Notes under the pieces: generated by a model
The model's database searches: none
Told to the model about the DNA's origin: nothing
The model's input: the letters and a program-made list of their open reading frames with translations, nothing else
Source of the DNA: Lysobacterales bacterium
GTDB taxonomy: Bacteria; Pseudomonadota; Gammaproteobacteria; Xanthomonadales; Xanthomonadaceae
Length of the DNA stretch: 18,225 nucleotides
Direction: 5' to 3'
Assembly: GCA_015655035.1 (NCBI GenBank)
Contig: JAATFS010000354.1
Span: 1 to 18,225, forward strand
Shown: piece after piece, positions 1 through 6,424 of the stretch
Layout of the letters: each line of letters opens with the position of its first letter
How positions within the stretch are numbered: the stretch's first letter is position 1
Program-made: the position numbers and the translations under genes

Positions 1-14
1 GCAGCCGCCTGCAG

Positions 15-452
15 ATGATCCCCGGCACGGCCTGGGCCTCCATTCTGATCGGCCTGATCGGCGGCAGTCTGGGCTCCTACCTGGGTGGCTTCTATCTGTT
101 GCGCTACGCCGAAACCGCTGACGAGCGTCGGGCAATCCGGTCGTTCATGCGGATCAGCACGCTCACCGCCGCCGCGATCTGCTTCGGCGTACTGCTGCTG
201 AGCCTGGCCGGCATCGACAAGGCGTGGAGTATTGCGGTGCTGGCCGCAGGCATTGCGCTGGTGAATTACCAATGTCTCGGGCCGCTGCGACGCGTCATGG
301 CACCGATGCTGGCCCGCGACGCGGCGCGCCGTGGCCGCGACCGGCCCAGTTGGGTCTACCAGAGCCTGTACGGGCGCCCGGCGATCCTGGCAATGAACCT
401 TGTCGCGCTGTGCGCCGTGCTGCACGTACTGCACCGCAACGGCGTGTTCTGA
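15..452 (+). CDS. Small integral membrane protein, function unknown
   Basis: A 145-residue hydrophobic protein with about four predicted membrane segments (roughly residues 6-29, 49-67, 69-87 and 121-140). A basic, Arg-rich loop around residues 92-112 probably faces the cytoplasm. I do not recognise the family and see no catalytic motif. The frame stays open to the left edge of the window and no Shine-Dalgarno lies before the ATG, so the true start could be upstream of the window. The gene is convergent with the EF-hand gene and ends about 27 bases before a perfect 11-bp hairpin that may terminate both transcripts. The reading frame is convincing because of its amphipathic pattern and codon bias; the function is unassigned. 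Confidence 0.7.
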   Translation: MIPGTAWASILIGLIGGSLGSYLGGFYLLRYAETADERRAIRSFMRISTLTAAAICFGVLLLSLAGIDKAWSIAVLAAGIALVNYQCLGPLRRVMAPMLARDAARRGRDRPSWVYQSLYGRPAILAMNLVALCAVLHVLHRNGVF

Positions 453-479
453 CGGCCACTCACGTTCGCTCTGCGAAGT

Positions 480-504
480 CCCCTGCGCGGACACCGCGCA
501 GGGG
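480..504. terminator. Perfect 11-bp inverted repeat between convergent genes
   Basis: CCCCTGCGCGG, loop ACA, then CCGCGCAGGGG: a perfect 11-bp GC-rich stem with a three-base loop. It lies between the stops of the membrane protein (452) and the EF-hand gene (548, minus strand). Neither side has a T-tract, so it is not a textbook intrinsic terminator. Its position between convergent genes suggests a bidirectional transcript end or 3'-end protection. Confidence 0.5.
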
Positions 505-547
505 ATGAAGTCGATCGGCGCCTTGTTGCAGGTACTGCGTGGCGGCG

Positions 548-1126
548 TTACTTAGCCGCCGGAGCCGGCTTGGGCAGACGCTGCTTGCCGTCATGCTCGC
601 CACGACCGTGCGGACCGCGCTCGGCCGAGGCGGCGTCGAACTCGGCCTTGCTCAGCTTTCCGTCCTTGTCGGTATCGGCGCCGGCGAACCACTGGTCGCG
701 GTGCTGCTTGGCGCGCGCCTGGAAATCCACGCGGTCGACGAAGCCGTCCTTGTTGGTATCCATCGCATCGAAGCGCTCGGCGAACTTCGGTTCGGCCTTG
801 GCCTCGTCGCGGCTGATACGGCCATCCTTGTCGGCATCGAGCTTGGCCAGCGCGAAATCGCGCGGCCCCTGCCCGCGCTTGCCGTGATGGCGCGGCAATT
901 CGGCGCGCGACAGCTTGCCGTCCTTGTCGGTATCGATCTGATCGAAGGCGCCGGCCAGCTTCGGATCGGCTGCGGCTTCGTTGCGATCGATGACGCCATC
1001 GCCGTTCTTGTCGAGCTGCCCCGGGCCGTGGTCGTCGGGTCTGGCCGGCGGATCGGCGGCAAACGCGGTAGCAGTGGACATCGCGGCCAGTACGGCAAGC
1101 ACGATGAGGGGTTTGCGGTAGGTCAT
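548..1126 (-). CDS. Exported EF-hand calcium-binding protein (five EF-hand loops)
   Basis: A 192-residue protein with a Sec signal peptide (residues 1-23, cleavage after AFA) and five canonical 12-residue EF-hand loops. The loops begin at residues 39 (DKNGDGVIDRNE), 65 (DTDKDGKLSRAE), 97 (DADKDGRISRDE), 123 (DTNKDGFVDRVD) and 151 (DTDKDGKLSKAE). Four end in Glu at position 12; the fourth ends in Asp, which usually weakens calcium or favours magnesium. The C-terminus is basic and Pro/Ala-rich. The protein is probably a periplasmic or secreted calcium sensor or buffer; the partner is unknown. An upstream in-frame ATG at 1174 exists, but the start at 1126 is preferred because the signal peptide begins there and GGAG lies seven bases before it. 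It is transcribed divergently from bpt. Confidence 0.9.
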   Translation of the reverse strand: MTYRKPLIVLAVLAAMSTATAFAADPPARPDDHGPGQLDKNGDGVIDRNEAAADPKLAGAFDQIDTDKDGKLSRAELPRHHGKRGQGPRDFALAKLDADKDGRISRDEAKAEPKFAERFDAMDTNKDGFVDRVDFQARAKQHRDQWFAGADTDKDGKLSKAEFDAASAERGPHGRGEHDGKQRLPKPAPAAK

Positions 1127-1157
1127 GGTGTACTCCAACGTTGAAAGGGAAACGCAC

Positions 1158-1181
1158 GGTCCACGTGCCTCCACGCGGACC
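1158..1181. other. Interrupted inverted repeat in the EF-hand/bpt divergent region
   Basis: GGTCC-A-CGTG, loop CCTC, CACG-C-GGACC: a nine-pair stem with one mismatch, lying 32-55 bases upstream of the EF-hand start. The hairpin contains one CACGTG palindrome (1162-1167) and a second CACGTG lies at 1191-1196. It could be an operator or a 5'-leader hairpin of the EF-hand gene. No regulator can be named. The rest of 1182-1310 shows nothing I can assign. Confidence 0.3.
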
Positions 1182-1320
1182 CTGACAGGACACGTGCGCC
1201 GGACAAGCCCGCCGCAGATCGCGCCATCACCTACGTCAACGAGCGAGCACGCCGCCGGTTGACCGGTGACGATCCGTATTCATCTAGCGGACAGTCGCGG
1301 CCGCTGCGACGCCAAGGCGC

Positions 1321-1326
1321 TATGCT
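1321..1326 (+). promoter_or_regulatory. Candidate -10 box of bpt, placed for a leaderless transcript
   Basis: TATGCT ends six bases before the bpt ATG, so transcription from it would begin at or next to the start codon. No Shine-Dalgarno lies at a usable distance; the nearest AAGG is about 16 bases away. No clear -35 box is visible at 16-18 bases. Leaderless initiation is inferred from geometry only. Confidence 0.35.
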
Positions 1327-1332
1327 CGCCGC

Positions 1333-2133
1333 ATGGCCATCCACGCCGATACCCGAGACGACCTGCGCCTGTTCCAGACCGGCCAGCATGCCTGTGGCTA
1401 CTGGCCAGACCGGCTTGCGCGCGATCTGGTGCTCGATCCGCACGACCCCCGCCTGGGTTCGATCTACCCGCAGGCGCTGGAATGGGGTTTCCGGCGTTCC
1501 GGCGATCTGGTCTACCGCCCGCACTGCGAACGCTGCCGCGCCTGCGTGCCAGTGCGGATTCCGGTAGACAGCTTCCGGCTCGACCGCAGCCAGCGCCGCT
1601 GCTGGACGCGCAATGCCGATCTGGTCACGCGGATCGTCGCGGCCGAGCGCACCGACGAACAACTGGCGCTGTATCGGCACTATCTGCGCCACCGCCATGC
1701 CGGTGGCGGCATGGACGATCATGGCGCCATCGAGTTCGACCAATTCCTGATCGGGCAATGGTCACATGGCCGCTTCATGGAAATCCGCGAACCGGCTACG
1801 GCCGGCCAGCGCGGCCGTCTGCTCGCGGTGGCGGTGACCGATGTCACCGAGCAGGCGTTGTCGGCGGTCTACACCTTCTACGCGCCGGAGGCGGCTGCGC
1901 GCAGCCTCGGCACGCTGGCGATCCTGCACCAGATCGAATGGGCCCGGCGCGAGGGCATGCAGCACCTCTATCTTGGCTACTGGATCCGTGGCCACGACAA
2001 GATGGACTACAAGCGCCGCTTCCATGCGCTGGAAGCCTACGACGGCCACCAATGGCGCAGTTTCGCCAGCCATTGGGGCCCGATCAGCGGGCTGGTCGCC
2101 GACGAAGGTGAAGCGGAAGTCGAAAACCGCTAG
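1333..2133 (+). CDS. bpt: Aspartate/glutamate leucyltransferase (bacterial ATE1-like, Bpt)
   Basis: A 266-residue cytoplasmic aminoacyl-tRNA-protein transferase of the bacterial Bpt/ATE family. It adds leucine from Leu-tRNA to proteins with N-terminal Asp or Glu, marking them for ClpS/ClpAP in the N-degron pathway. The N-terminal ATE domain carries the conserved Cys of CGYWP (Cys21) and the CERCRAC cluster (Cys65, 68, 71) followed by VPVRIP. The C-terminal GNAT-like ATE domain carries YTFY, the RSLGTLAILHQI helix, YLGYWI and the closing KMDYKRRFHALE motif. Length and motifs agree with intact family members. It is often annotated as arginyl-tRNA-protein transferase, but the short bacterial form is the leucyl-transferring type. 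It appears monocistronic, with purT convergent downstream. Confidence 0.95.
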   Translation: MAIHADTRDDLRLFQTGQHACGYWPDRLARDLVLDPHDPRLGSIYPQALEWGFRRSGDLVYRPHCERCRACVPVRIPVDSFRLDRSQRRCWTRNADLVTRIVAAERTDEQLALYRHYLRHRHAGGGMDDHGAIEFDQFLIGQWSHGRFMEIREPATAGQRGRLLAVAVTDVTEQALSAVYTFYAPEAAARSLGTLAILHQIEWARREGMQHLYLGYWIRGHDKMDYKRRFHALEAYDGHQWRSFASHWGPISGLVADEGEAEVENR

Positions 2134-2199
2134 ACCACCACCTCGAGCAACACGCGTTCGGCTGGCGCAAAGCCCTCAACTTGGGCGGCGACCGATCCC

Positions 2200-2227
2200 A
2201 TCTCCCGCGTGCGGGCGAAGGCGAGAT
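2200..2227. repeat. Nested hairpin in the bpt-purT gap, possibly a degenerate intergenic repeat
   Basis: An outer arm pair ATCTC (2200-2204) and GAGAT (2223-2227) encloses CCCGC-GT-GCGGG (2204-2215). The CTCCCGC...GCGGG core resembles the short palindromic intergenic repeats common in xanthomonads; that resemblance is from memory. It sits between convergent bpt and purT and could also act as a transcript end. No T-tract follows on either strand. Confidence 0.3.
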
Positions 2228-2282
2228 CCCGAAGGCCGGCAGTGATGAAGCGCCGTGGTGGCTTGAGTCGCGAGCATGGTCT

Positions 2283-3470
2283 TCAGGCGCGCAGCTCGAT
2301 CCGGATCGCTTCGGCAGCGGTGCGTGCGCGCTGGCGCGCGGCATCGATGCTGTCGGCACGCGCCAAGGTCACGCCGACCCGGCGATGCCCCTGCACGCCC
2401 GGCTTGCCGAACAGCCGTAGCGCGGTATCCGGCTGTTCCAGCGCCGCCGCTACGTTGTCGAACACCGGCACACCTTCGCCATGCGCCAGCAACGCGCACG
2501 ACGCCGACGGCCCGCTCTGGCGAATCAACGGGATCGGCAGACCCAGGATCGCACGCGCATGCAGCGCGAATTCGCTCAGTTCCTGCGATATCAAGGTCAC
2601 CAGGCCGGTATCGTGCGGACGCGGCGAGACCTCGCTGAACCAGACCTCGTCGCCCTTGACGAACAACTCCACACCGAACAGTCCCCAGCCACCGAGTTCA
2701 TCGGTGATCGCCTGCGCGATCCGCTGCGCCTGCTGCAACGCCGTGGCCGACATCGGCTGCGGCTGCCAGCTTTCACGGTAGTCCCCATCCTTCTGCCAGT
2801 GCCCGATGGGGTCGCAGAACGAAGTACCGCCGGCATGGCGAACGGTCAACAAGGTGATCTCGTAATCGAAATCGACAAAGCCCTCGACGATGCAGCGTCC
2901 CGCGCCGGCGCGCCCGCCGGTCTGGGCGTATTCCCATGCCGCCTCGATCTGGCCTTCGGCGCGCAGCGTGCTCTGGCCCTTGCCCGACGAGGACATCACC
3001 GGCTTGATCACGCACGGCAGGCCGATGCTCGCGATCGCGGCACGGTATTGCTCGGCGGTGTCGACGAAACGGTAGGGCGAGGTGGGCAGCCCCAGGGTTT
3101 CGGCAGCAAGCCGGCGAATGCCCTCGCGGTCCATCGTCAGCCACGTCGCGCGCGCGGTCGGCACCACCTTCTGCCCGTGCTCCTGTTCCAGCTGCACCAG
3201 GGTCTCGGTATGGATCGCCTCGATCTCGGGCACGATCAGGTGCGGCCGCTCCAGCGCGATCAGTTCGCGCAGCGCCGTCGCATCGAGCATGTCCAGCACA
3301 TGCGCACGATGCGCCACCTGCATCGCCGGTGCATTGGCATATCGGTCGGCCGCGATCACCTCCACCCCGAAGCGCTGCAGCTCGATGGCCACCTCCTTGC
3401 CCAGTTCCCCTGACCCCAGCAGCAATACACGGGTGGCGGAGGGGGACAGTGGAGTACCGAGGGTGGTCAT
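2283..3470 (-). CDS. purT: Formate-dependent phosphoribosylglycinamide formyltransferase 2 (PurT)
   Basis: A 395-residue ATP-grasp enzyme that formylates glycinamide ribonucleotide using free formate and ATP. It is the folate-independent route for the third step of purine synthesis. The N-terminal nucleotide-binding motif LLLGSGELGKE is followed by VIAADRYANAPAMQVAHR and VPEIEAIHTE. The ATP-grasp core has KPVMSSSGKGQS and GGRAGAGRCIVEGFVDFDYEITLL, and the metal-binding end GVELFV..EVWFSEVSPRPHDTGLVTL, all very close to E. coli PurT. An in-frame ATG five codons earlier (3485) exists, but MTTLGTPLSP aligns with the E. coli N-terminus, so 3470 is preferred. A -10-like TAGAAT on the minus strand (3501-3506) could serve the gene. 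It is divergent from the SPFH operon. Confidence 0.97.
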   Translation of the reverse strand: MTTLGTPLSPSATRVLLLGSGELGKEVAIELQRFGVEVIAADRYANAPAMQVAHRAHVLDMLDATALRELIALERPHLIVPEIEAIHTETLVQLEQEHGQKVVPTARATWLTMDREGIRRLAAETLGLPTSPYRFVDTAEQYRAAIASIGLPCVIKPVMSSSGKGQSTLRAEGQIEAAWEYAQTGGRAGAGRCIVEGFVDFDYEITLLTVRHAGGTSFCDPIGHWQKDGDYRESWQPQPMSATALQQAQRIAQAITDELGGWGLFGVELFVKGDEVWFSEVSPRPHDTGLVTLISQELSEFALHARAILGLPIPLIRQSGPSASCALLAHGEGVPVFDNVAAALEQPDTALRLFGKPGVQGHRRVGVTLARADSIDAARQRARTAAEAIRIELRA

Positions 3471-3534
3471 GGCGTGATCCGGCAAGGCGAAGGGACGCCA
3501 ATTCTAACGGCCGCCCCGAGCCATCGGCAGGCAC

Positions 3535-3562
3535 TTGCCAACTGATATCAATTTGATATCTT
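3535..3562 (+). promoter_or_regulatory. Sigma-70-type promoter of the SPFH-RHH operon
   Basis: TTGCCA (3535-3540, five of six to TTGACA), a 16-base spacer and TATCTT (3557-3562, four of six to TATAAT). The Shine-Dalgarno AAGGA (3577-3581) lies eight bases before the SPFH ATG at 3590. The spacer and the first bases of the -10 box are occupied by the 17-bp palindrome listed separately, so a protein bound there would block RNA polymerase. Confidence 0.55.
3544..3560. promoter_or_regulatory. Perfect 17-bp palindromic operator candidate
   Basis: GATATCAA-T-TTGATATC is a perfect palindrome with a single central base. Each outer GATATC is itself self-complementary, so two identical hexamers lie 11 bases apart, about one helical turn. 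That suits a pair of RHH dimers on one face of the DNA. The site overlaps the promoter spacer and -10 box of the SPFH operon, which encodes an Arc-like RHH protein (4763-4957). Autorepression is inferred. Confidence 0.6.
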
Positions 3563-3589
3563 CAAGAAACTCACTCAAGGACGCCCGCC

Positions 3590-4459
3590 ATGAAAGAAAA
3601 ACCCTTGGCCTCACTCCCCGGCATTCCGCTGGTGGTGGCCGTGATCCTCGTCATGCTGGCCTGCATCGGCGCCAACATCGCCGCCGGCAATGGACTGCTT
3701 GCGCTGGCCTGGACGCTGCCGCTCACGATCCCGGTCATTATGCTGGCGGTCTTCCTGCTGTGCGGCGTGTACACCATCCAGCCCAACCAGGCCGCGGTGC
3801 TGAGCCTGTTCGGCAAGTACGTCGGCACGGTCAAGGATCCCGGCCTGCGCTGGAACAACCCCTTCTACGCCAAGAAGAAGGTCAGCCAGCGCGTACGCAA
3901 TTTCGAGAGCGGCCGGCTCAAGGTCAACGAGCTGGACGGCAGCCCGATCGAGATCGCCGCAGTGATCGTGTGGCAGGTCATGGATGCCTCCGAAGCGGTC
4001 TACAACGTCGATGACTACGAGAGCTTCGTGCACATCCAGTCCGAAGCCGCGCTGCGCGCGATGGCCACCAGCTATCCCTACGACCAGCATGAGGACGGCC
4101 AGATTTCCTTGCGCAGCCATCCGGCCGAGATCAGCGAGCAGCTCAAGCGCCACCTCGACGAACGGCTTACCCGGGCGGGCGTTGACGTGATCGAGGCACG
4201 CATCAGCCATCTCGCCTACGCGCCGGAAATCGCCCACGCGATGTTGCAACGCCAGCAGGCCAGCGCGGTGATCGCCGCGCGTACGCGCATCGTCGCCGGT
4301 GCGGTGGGCATGGTCGAACTGGCGTTGGCCGAGCTGCAGAAAAATGACATCGTGCAGCTGGACGAAGAACGCAAGGCGCATATGGTCAGCAACCTGCTCA
4401 CCGTGCTGTGCTCGGACCGTGGCACCCAGCCGATCGTCAACGCCGGCTCGCTTTACTGA
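3590..4459 (+). CDS. SPFH/band-7 domain membrane protein
   Basis: A 289-residue inner-membrane protein of the SPFH (stomatin/prohibitin/flotillin/HflK-C) superfamily. Two adjacent hydrophobic segments (about residues 12-32 and 36-60) form the anchor. The SPFH domain follows (about 60-235), with IQPNQAAVLSLFGKYVGTVKDPGLRW, the internal IEIAAVIVWQV strand and an ARISHLAYAPEIAHAMLQRQQA helix as in other band-7 proteins. The C-terminal part (235-289) is helical and probably oligomerises. Such proteins form large ring- or cage-like scaffolds that organise the membrane and regulate proteases; no enzyme activity is expected. AAGGA eight bases upstream supports the start. It is the first gene of an operon with a small membrane protein and an RHH regulator. 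Confidence 0.93.
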   Translation: MKEKPLASLPGIPLVVAVILVMLACIGANIAAGNGLLALAWTLPLTIPVIMLAVFLLCGVYTIQPNQAAVLSLFGKYVGTVKDPGLRWNNPFYAKKKVSQRVRNFESGRLKVNELDGSPIEIAAVIVWQVMDASEAVYNVDDYESFVHIQSEAALRAMATSYPYDQHEDGQISLRSHPAEISEQLKRHLDERLTRAGVDVIEARISHLAYAPEIAHAMLQRQQASAVIAARTRIVAGAVGMVELALAELQKNDIVQLDEERKAHMVSNLLTVLCSDRGTQPIVNAGSLY

Positions 4460-4475
4460 TTACCGAGGACTAGCG

Positions 4476-4766
4476 ATGGATGTCACCGTACCGTTGATCG
4501 TCGCCTTCTCCGGCCTGGCTGTGCTGGGCGTTGCCGCCTGGGTGGGCGGCACCGGCGACGATCGCGCACATGGCCTGGGACTGCGCTGCGCGCTGGCCGG
4601 CCTGGCGATCCTGCTCGGCGCTGCCGGCCTGTACTGGGCCGGCGGCAACCGCGTCTACACCTACGCCGTGGTGATCGTGCTGCTGTTCGCGGTCAACGCG
4701 CTGGCCGCGTCGATGGTGCTGTATCTGCGCCGCGGCGGTGATCGCCCACCAGGATCGTCGCGGTGA
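4476..4766 (+). CDS. Small membrane protein, unknown function
   Basis: A 96-residue very hydrophobic protein with three likely membrane helices (about residues 4-24, 36-54 and 61-85). A short charged loop (GGTGDDRAHG) follows helix 1 and a basic tail (LRRGGDRPPGSSR) follows helix 3. I recognise no named family. It starts 16 bases after the SPFH stop with GAGGA seven bases before the ATG. It overlaps the RHH gene by four bases (GTGA), so the two are translationally coupled. It may be a membrane partner of the SPFH protein. A longer upstream frame exists but overlaps the SPFH coding sequence and is not favoured. Confidence 0.8.
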   Translation: MDVTVPLIVAFSGLAVLGVAAWVGGTGDDRAHGLGLRCALAGLAILLGAAGLYWAGGNRVYTYAVVIVLLFAVNALAASMVLYLRRGGDRPPGSSR

Positions 4767-4957
4767 GCGACAAGGCTGAAAAGAAGGCCTATCCGCTGCG
4801 CATCAACGCCGACGTACTGCTGGCGGCACAGCGCTGGGCCGACGACGAGTTACGCAGCCTCAACGCGCAGATCGAGTACGTGCTGCGCGAGGCGCTGCGC
4901 AAGGCCGGGCGCCTGCCCAAGCCACGAACGACATCCGACAGGGAGCAGCAGCGGTGA
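4763..4957 (+). CDS. Arc/MetJ-type ribbon-helix-helix DNA-binding protein
   Basis: A 64-residue protein with the Arc-family ribbon-helix-helix fold. The DNA-contacting beta strand is YPLRIN (residues 10-15), helix A is ADVLLAAQRWADDEL (16-30), the turn RSLN follows, and helix B is AQIEYVLREALRKAGR (35-50). The tail is basic and disordered. RHH proteins dimerise through the strand and bind short operator repeats, often their own. It begins at GTG, overlaps the preceding gene by four bases, and its own stop overlaps a possible GTG start of the hydrolase gene. The palindrome at 3544-3560 in the operon promoter is the obvious candidate target (inference). No toxin-like partner of standard type is adjacent, so I do not call it an antitoxin. 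Confidence 0.88.
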   Translation: MSDKAEKKAYPLRINADVLLAAQRWADDELRSLNAQIEYVLREALRKAGRLPKPRTTSDREQQR

Positions 4958-5106
4958 ACAAGTGCTGGCAGCAACCGAGCCTGGAAACCGTCGCCGGCCC
5001 ACATGGCGCTGGCCACCCCGTTGTCACCGCTCACCACCGCAGCACCGCCACCCCCTCGAAAGAATTTCCCCACCACAATCGCTCATCCACCGGCATCTGC
5101 GCTGCC

Positions 5107-6408
5107 GTGACGCACTACCTGCCTGCGTTGCTGCTGACACTGATGTTCGCAGGTCTCGCCGACGCCGCCACGCCGGAGCCGCGCGCGATCGCCAACACGC
5201 TGCTCGATCAGCTTGACGCCGGCCGTTTCGAGCAAGCCAGGAACACCTTCACGCCAGCGATGGCGCAAGCCCTGCCACTCGCTACGCTGAGCAACGTCTG
5301 GCGCGCATTGCCGCAGCAGCTGGGCACACTGCAACGACGTGGCGTGTCTACGCAGAACAGCGGCGGCGACGGCACCATCGTGATCGTGCCGTTGCAGTTC
5401 GAGCGCGGCGCCCTCGACGCCAAGATCAGCATAGACGTCGGTGGCCGCATCGCCGGGCTGCTGTTGCAGCCTGCCCATGCTCCGGCGCCGCCCGCAGCCG
5501 ATGCCGATGGCGGCTTCAGCGAACGCGCGATAGAGGTCGCTGGGCTACCTGGCCTGCTGGCCTTGCCTGACGGCGCGGGTCCGTTTCCGGCCGTGGTGCT
5601 GGTCCATGGCTCGGGTCCGCAAGACCTCAACGAGACCATCGGCCCGAACCGCCCCTTCCTCGATATCGCGCGCGGGCTCGCCGCGCAGGGCATTGCGGTA
5701 TTGCGCTACGACAAACGCACCCACGCGCGGCCGCAGGAATTTGCCGATGGCCGCTTCGACATCGACCGTGAAACCACCGACGACGCCATCGCCGCCATCG
5801 CGCTGCTGGCCTCCAACGCAGGGATCGACCCGCGCCACCTCTACGTGATGGGGCACAGCCAGGGCGGGATGCTGGCCCCGCGCATCGCCACACGCTCGGG
5901 CAAGCTCGCCGGGGTGATCCTGTGGGCCGCGCCAGCGCGCCCAATGCTGGATCTGTTGCTGGAGCAGAATCGCTATCTGCTGTCACTGGATGGCGATTAT
6001 TCCGCGCAGGACCAGACCCAGGTGGCCGCGATCCAGCAGCAGATCGGCGACATCCGCGCCGGCAATTCCCTTGAAGCCACGCTGCTCGGCGCGCCGGCCG
6101 GCTATTGGCGCGAGGCCGATGGCGTCGACCCGGTCGCCGAACTCGCCAAGCTCGACCTGCCGGTGTTGTGGCTGCAAGGCGGCCGCGACTACCAGGTCAC
6201 CGCACCCGACTGGACCCGCTGGAAACAGGCGCTGCGCGACAACCGCCGGGCAACCCTGCATGAGTATCCCGCGCTGAATCATCTCGGCATCGCCGGCGAC
6301 ACCCGCTCCAGCCCCGCCGACTACCAAGGGCCTGGCCATGTCGATGCCGGGCTGATCGCCGACGTCGCCGCATGGATCAACGCAAGCGCTGGCCGCGCGC
6401 AACGCTAG
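5107..6408 (+). CDS. Exported alpha/beta hydrolase with N-terminal DUF3887 domain
   Basis: A 433-residue serine hydrolase. From the GTG at 5107 it has a Sec signal peptide ending DAA, a DUF3887-type domain (about residues 23-125), then an alpha/beta-hydrolase core. The core has the oxyanion motif VLVHGSGPQDLNETIGPNRPF and the nucleophile elbow GHSQGG with Ser251. Asp361 is in GGRDYQV and His392 in NHLGI, completing the triad. It is probably a periplasmic esterase or peptidase; the substrate is unknown. Start is uncertain. A GTG at 4954 overlaps the RHH stop and has AGGGAG eight bases upstream, but it would put 51 polar residues before the signal peptide, whereas the 5107 start has no good ribosome site. 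The rest of the operon layout favours cotranscription. Confidence 0.85.
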   Translation: MTHYLPALLLTLMFAGLADAATPEPRAIANTLLDQLDAGRFEQARNTFTPAMAQALPLATLSNVWRALPQQLGTLQRRGVSTQNSGGDGTIVIVPLQFERGALDAKISIDVGGRIAGLLLQPAHAPAPPAADADGGFSERAIEVAGLPGLLALPDGAGPFPAVVLVHGSGPQDLNETIGPNRPFLDIARGLAAQGIAVLRYDKRTHARPQEFADGRFDIDRETTDDAIAAIALLASNAGIDPRHLYVMGHSQGGMLAPRIATRSGKLAGVILWAAPARPMLDLLLEQNRYLLSLDGDYSAQDQTQVAAIQQQIGDIRAGNSLEATLLGAPAGYWREADGVDPVAELAKLDLPVLWLQGGRDYQVTAPDWTRWKQALRDNRRATLHEYPALNHLGIAGDTRSSPADYQGPGHVDAGLIADVAAWINASAGRAQR

Positions 6409-6424
6409 GCCCTACCCTTTACCG

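Noticed and set aside
4763..4957. Toxin-antitoxin interpretation of the RHH protein and its small neighbour
   Set aside because: The coupled partner is a three-helix membrane protein with no toxin signature, and the operon context (SPFH, hydrolase, M15) fits an envelope unit better.
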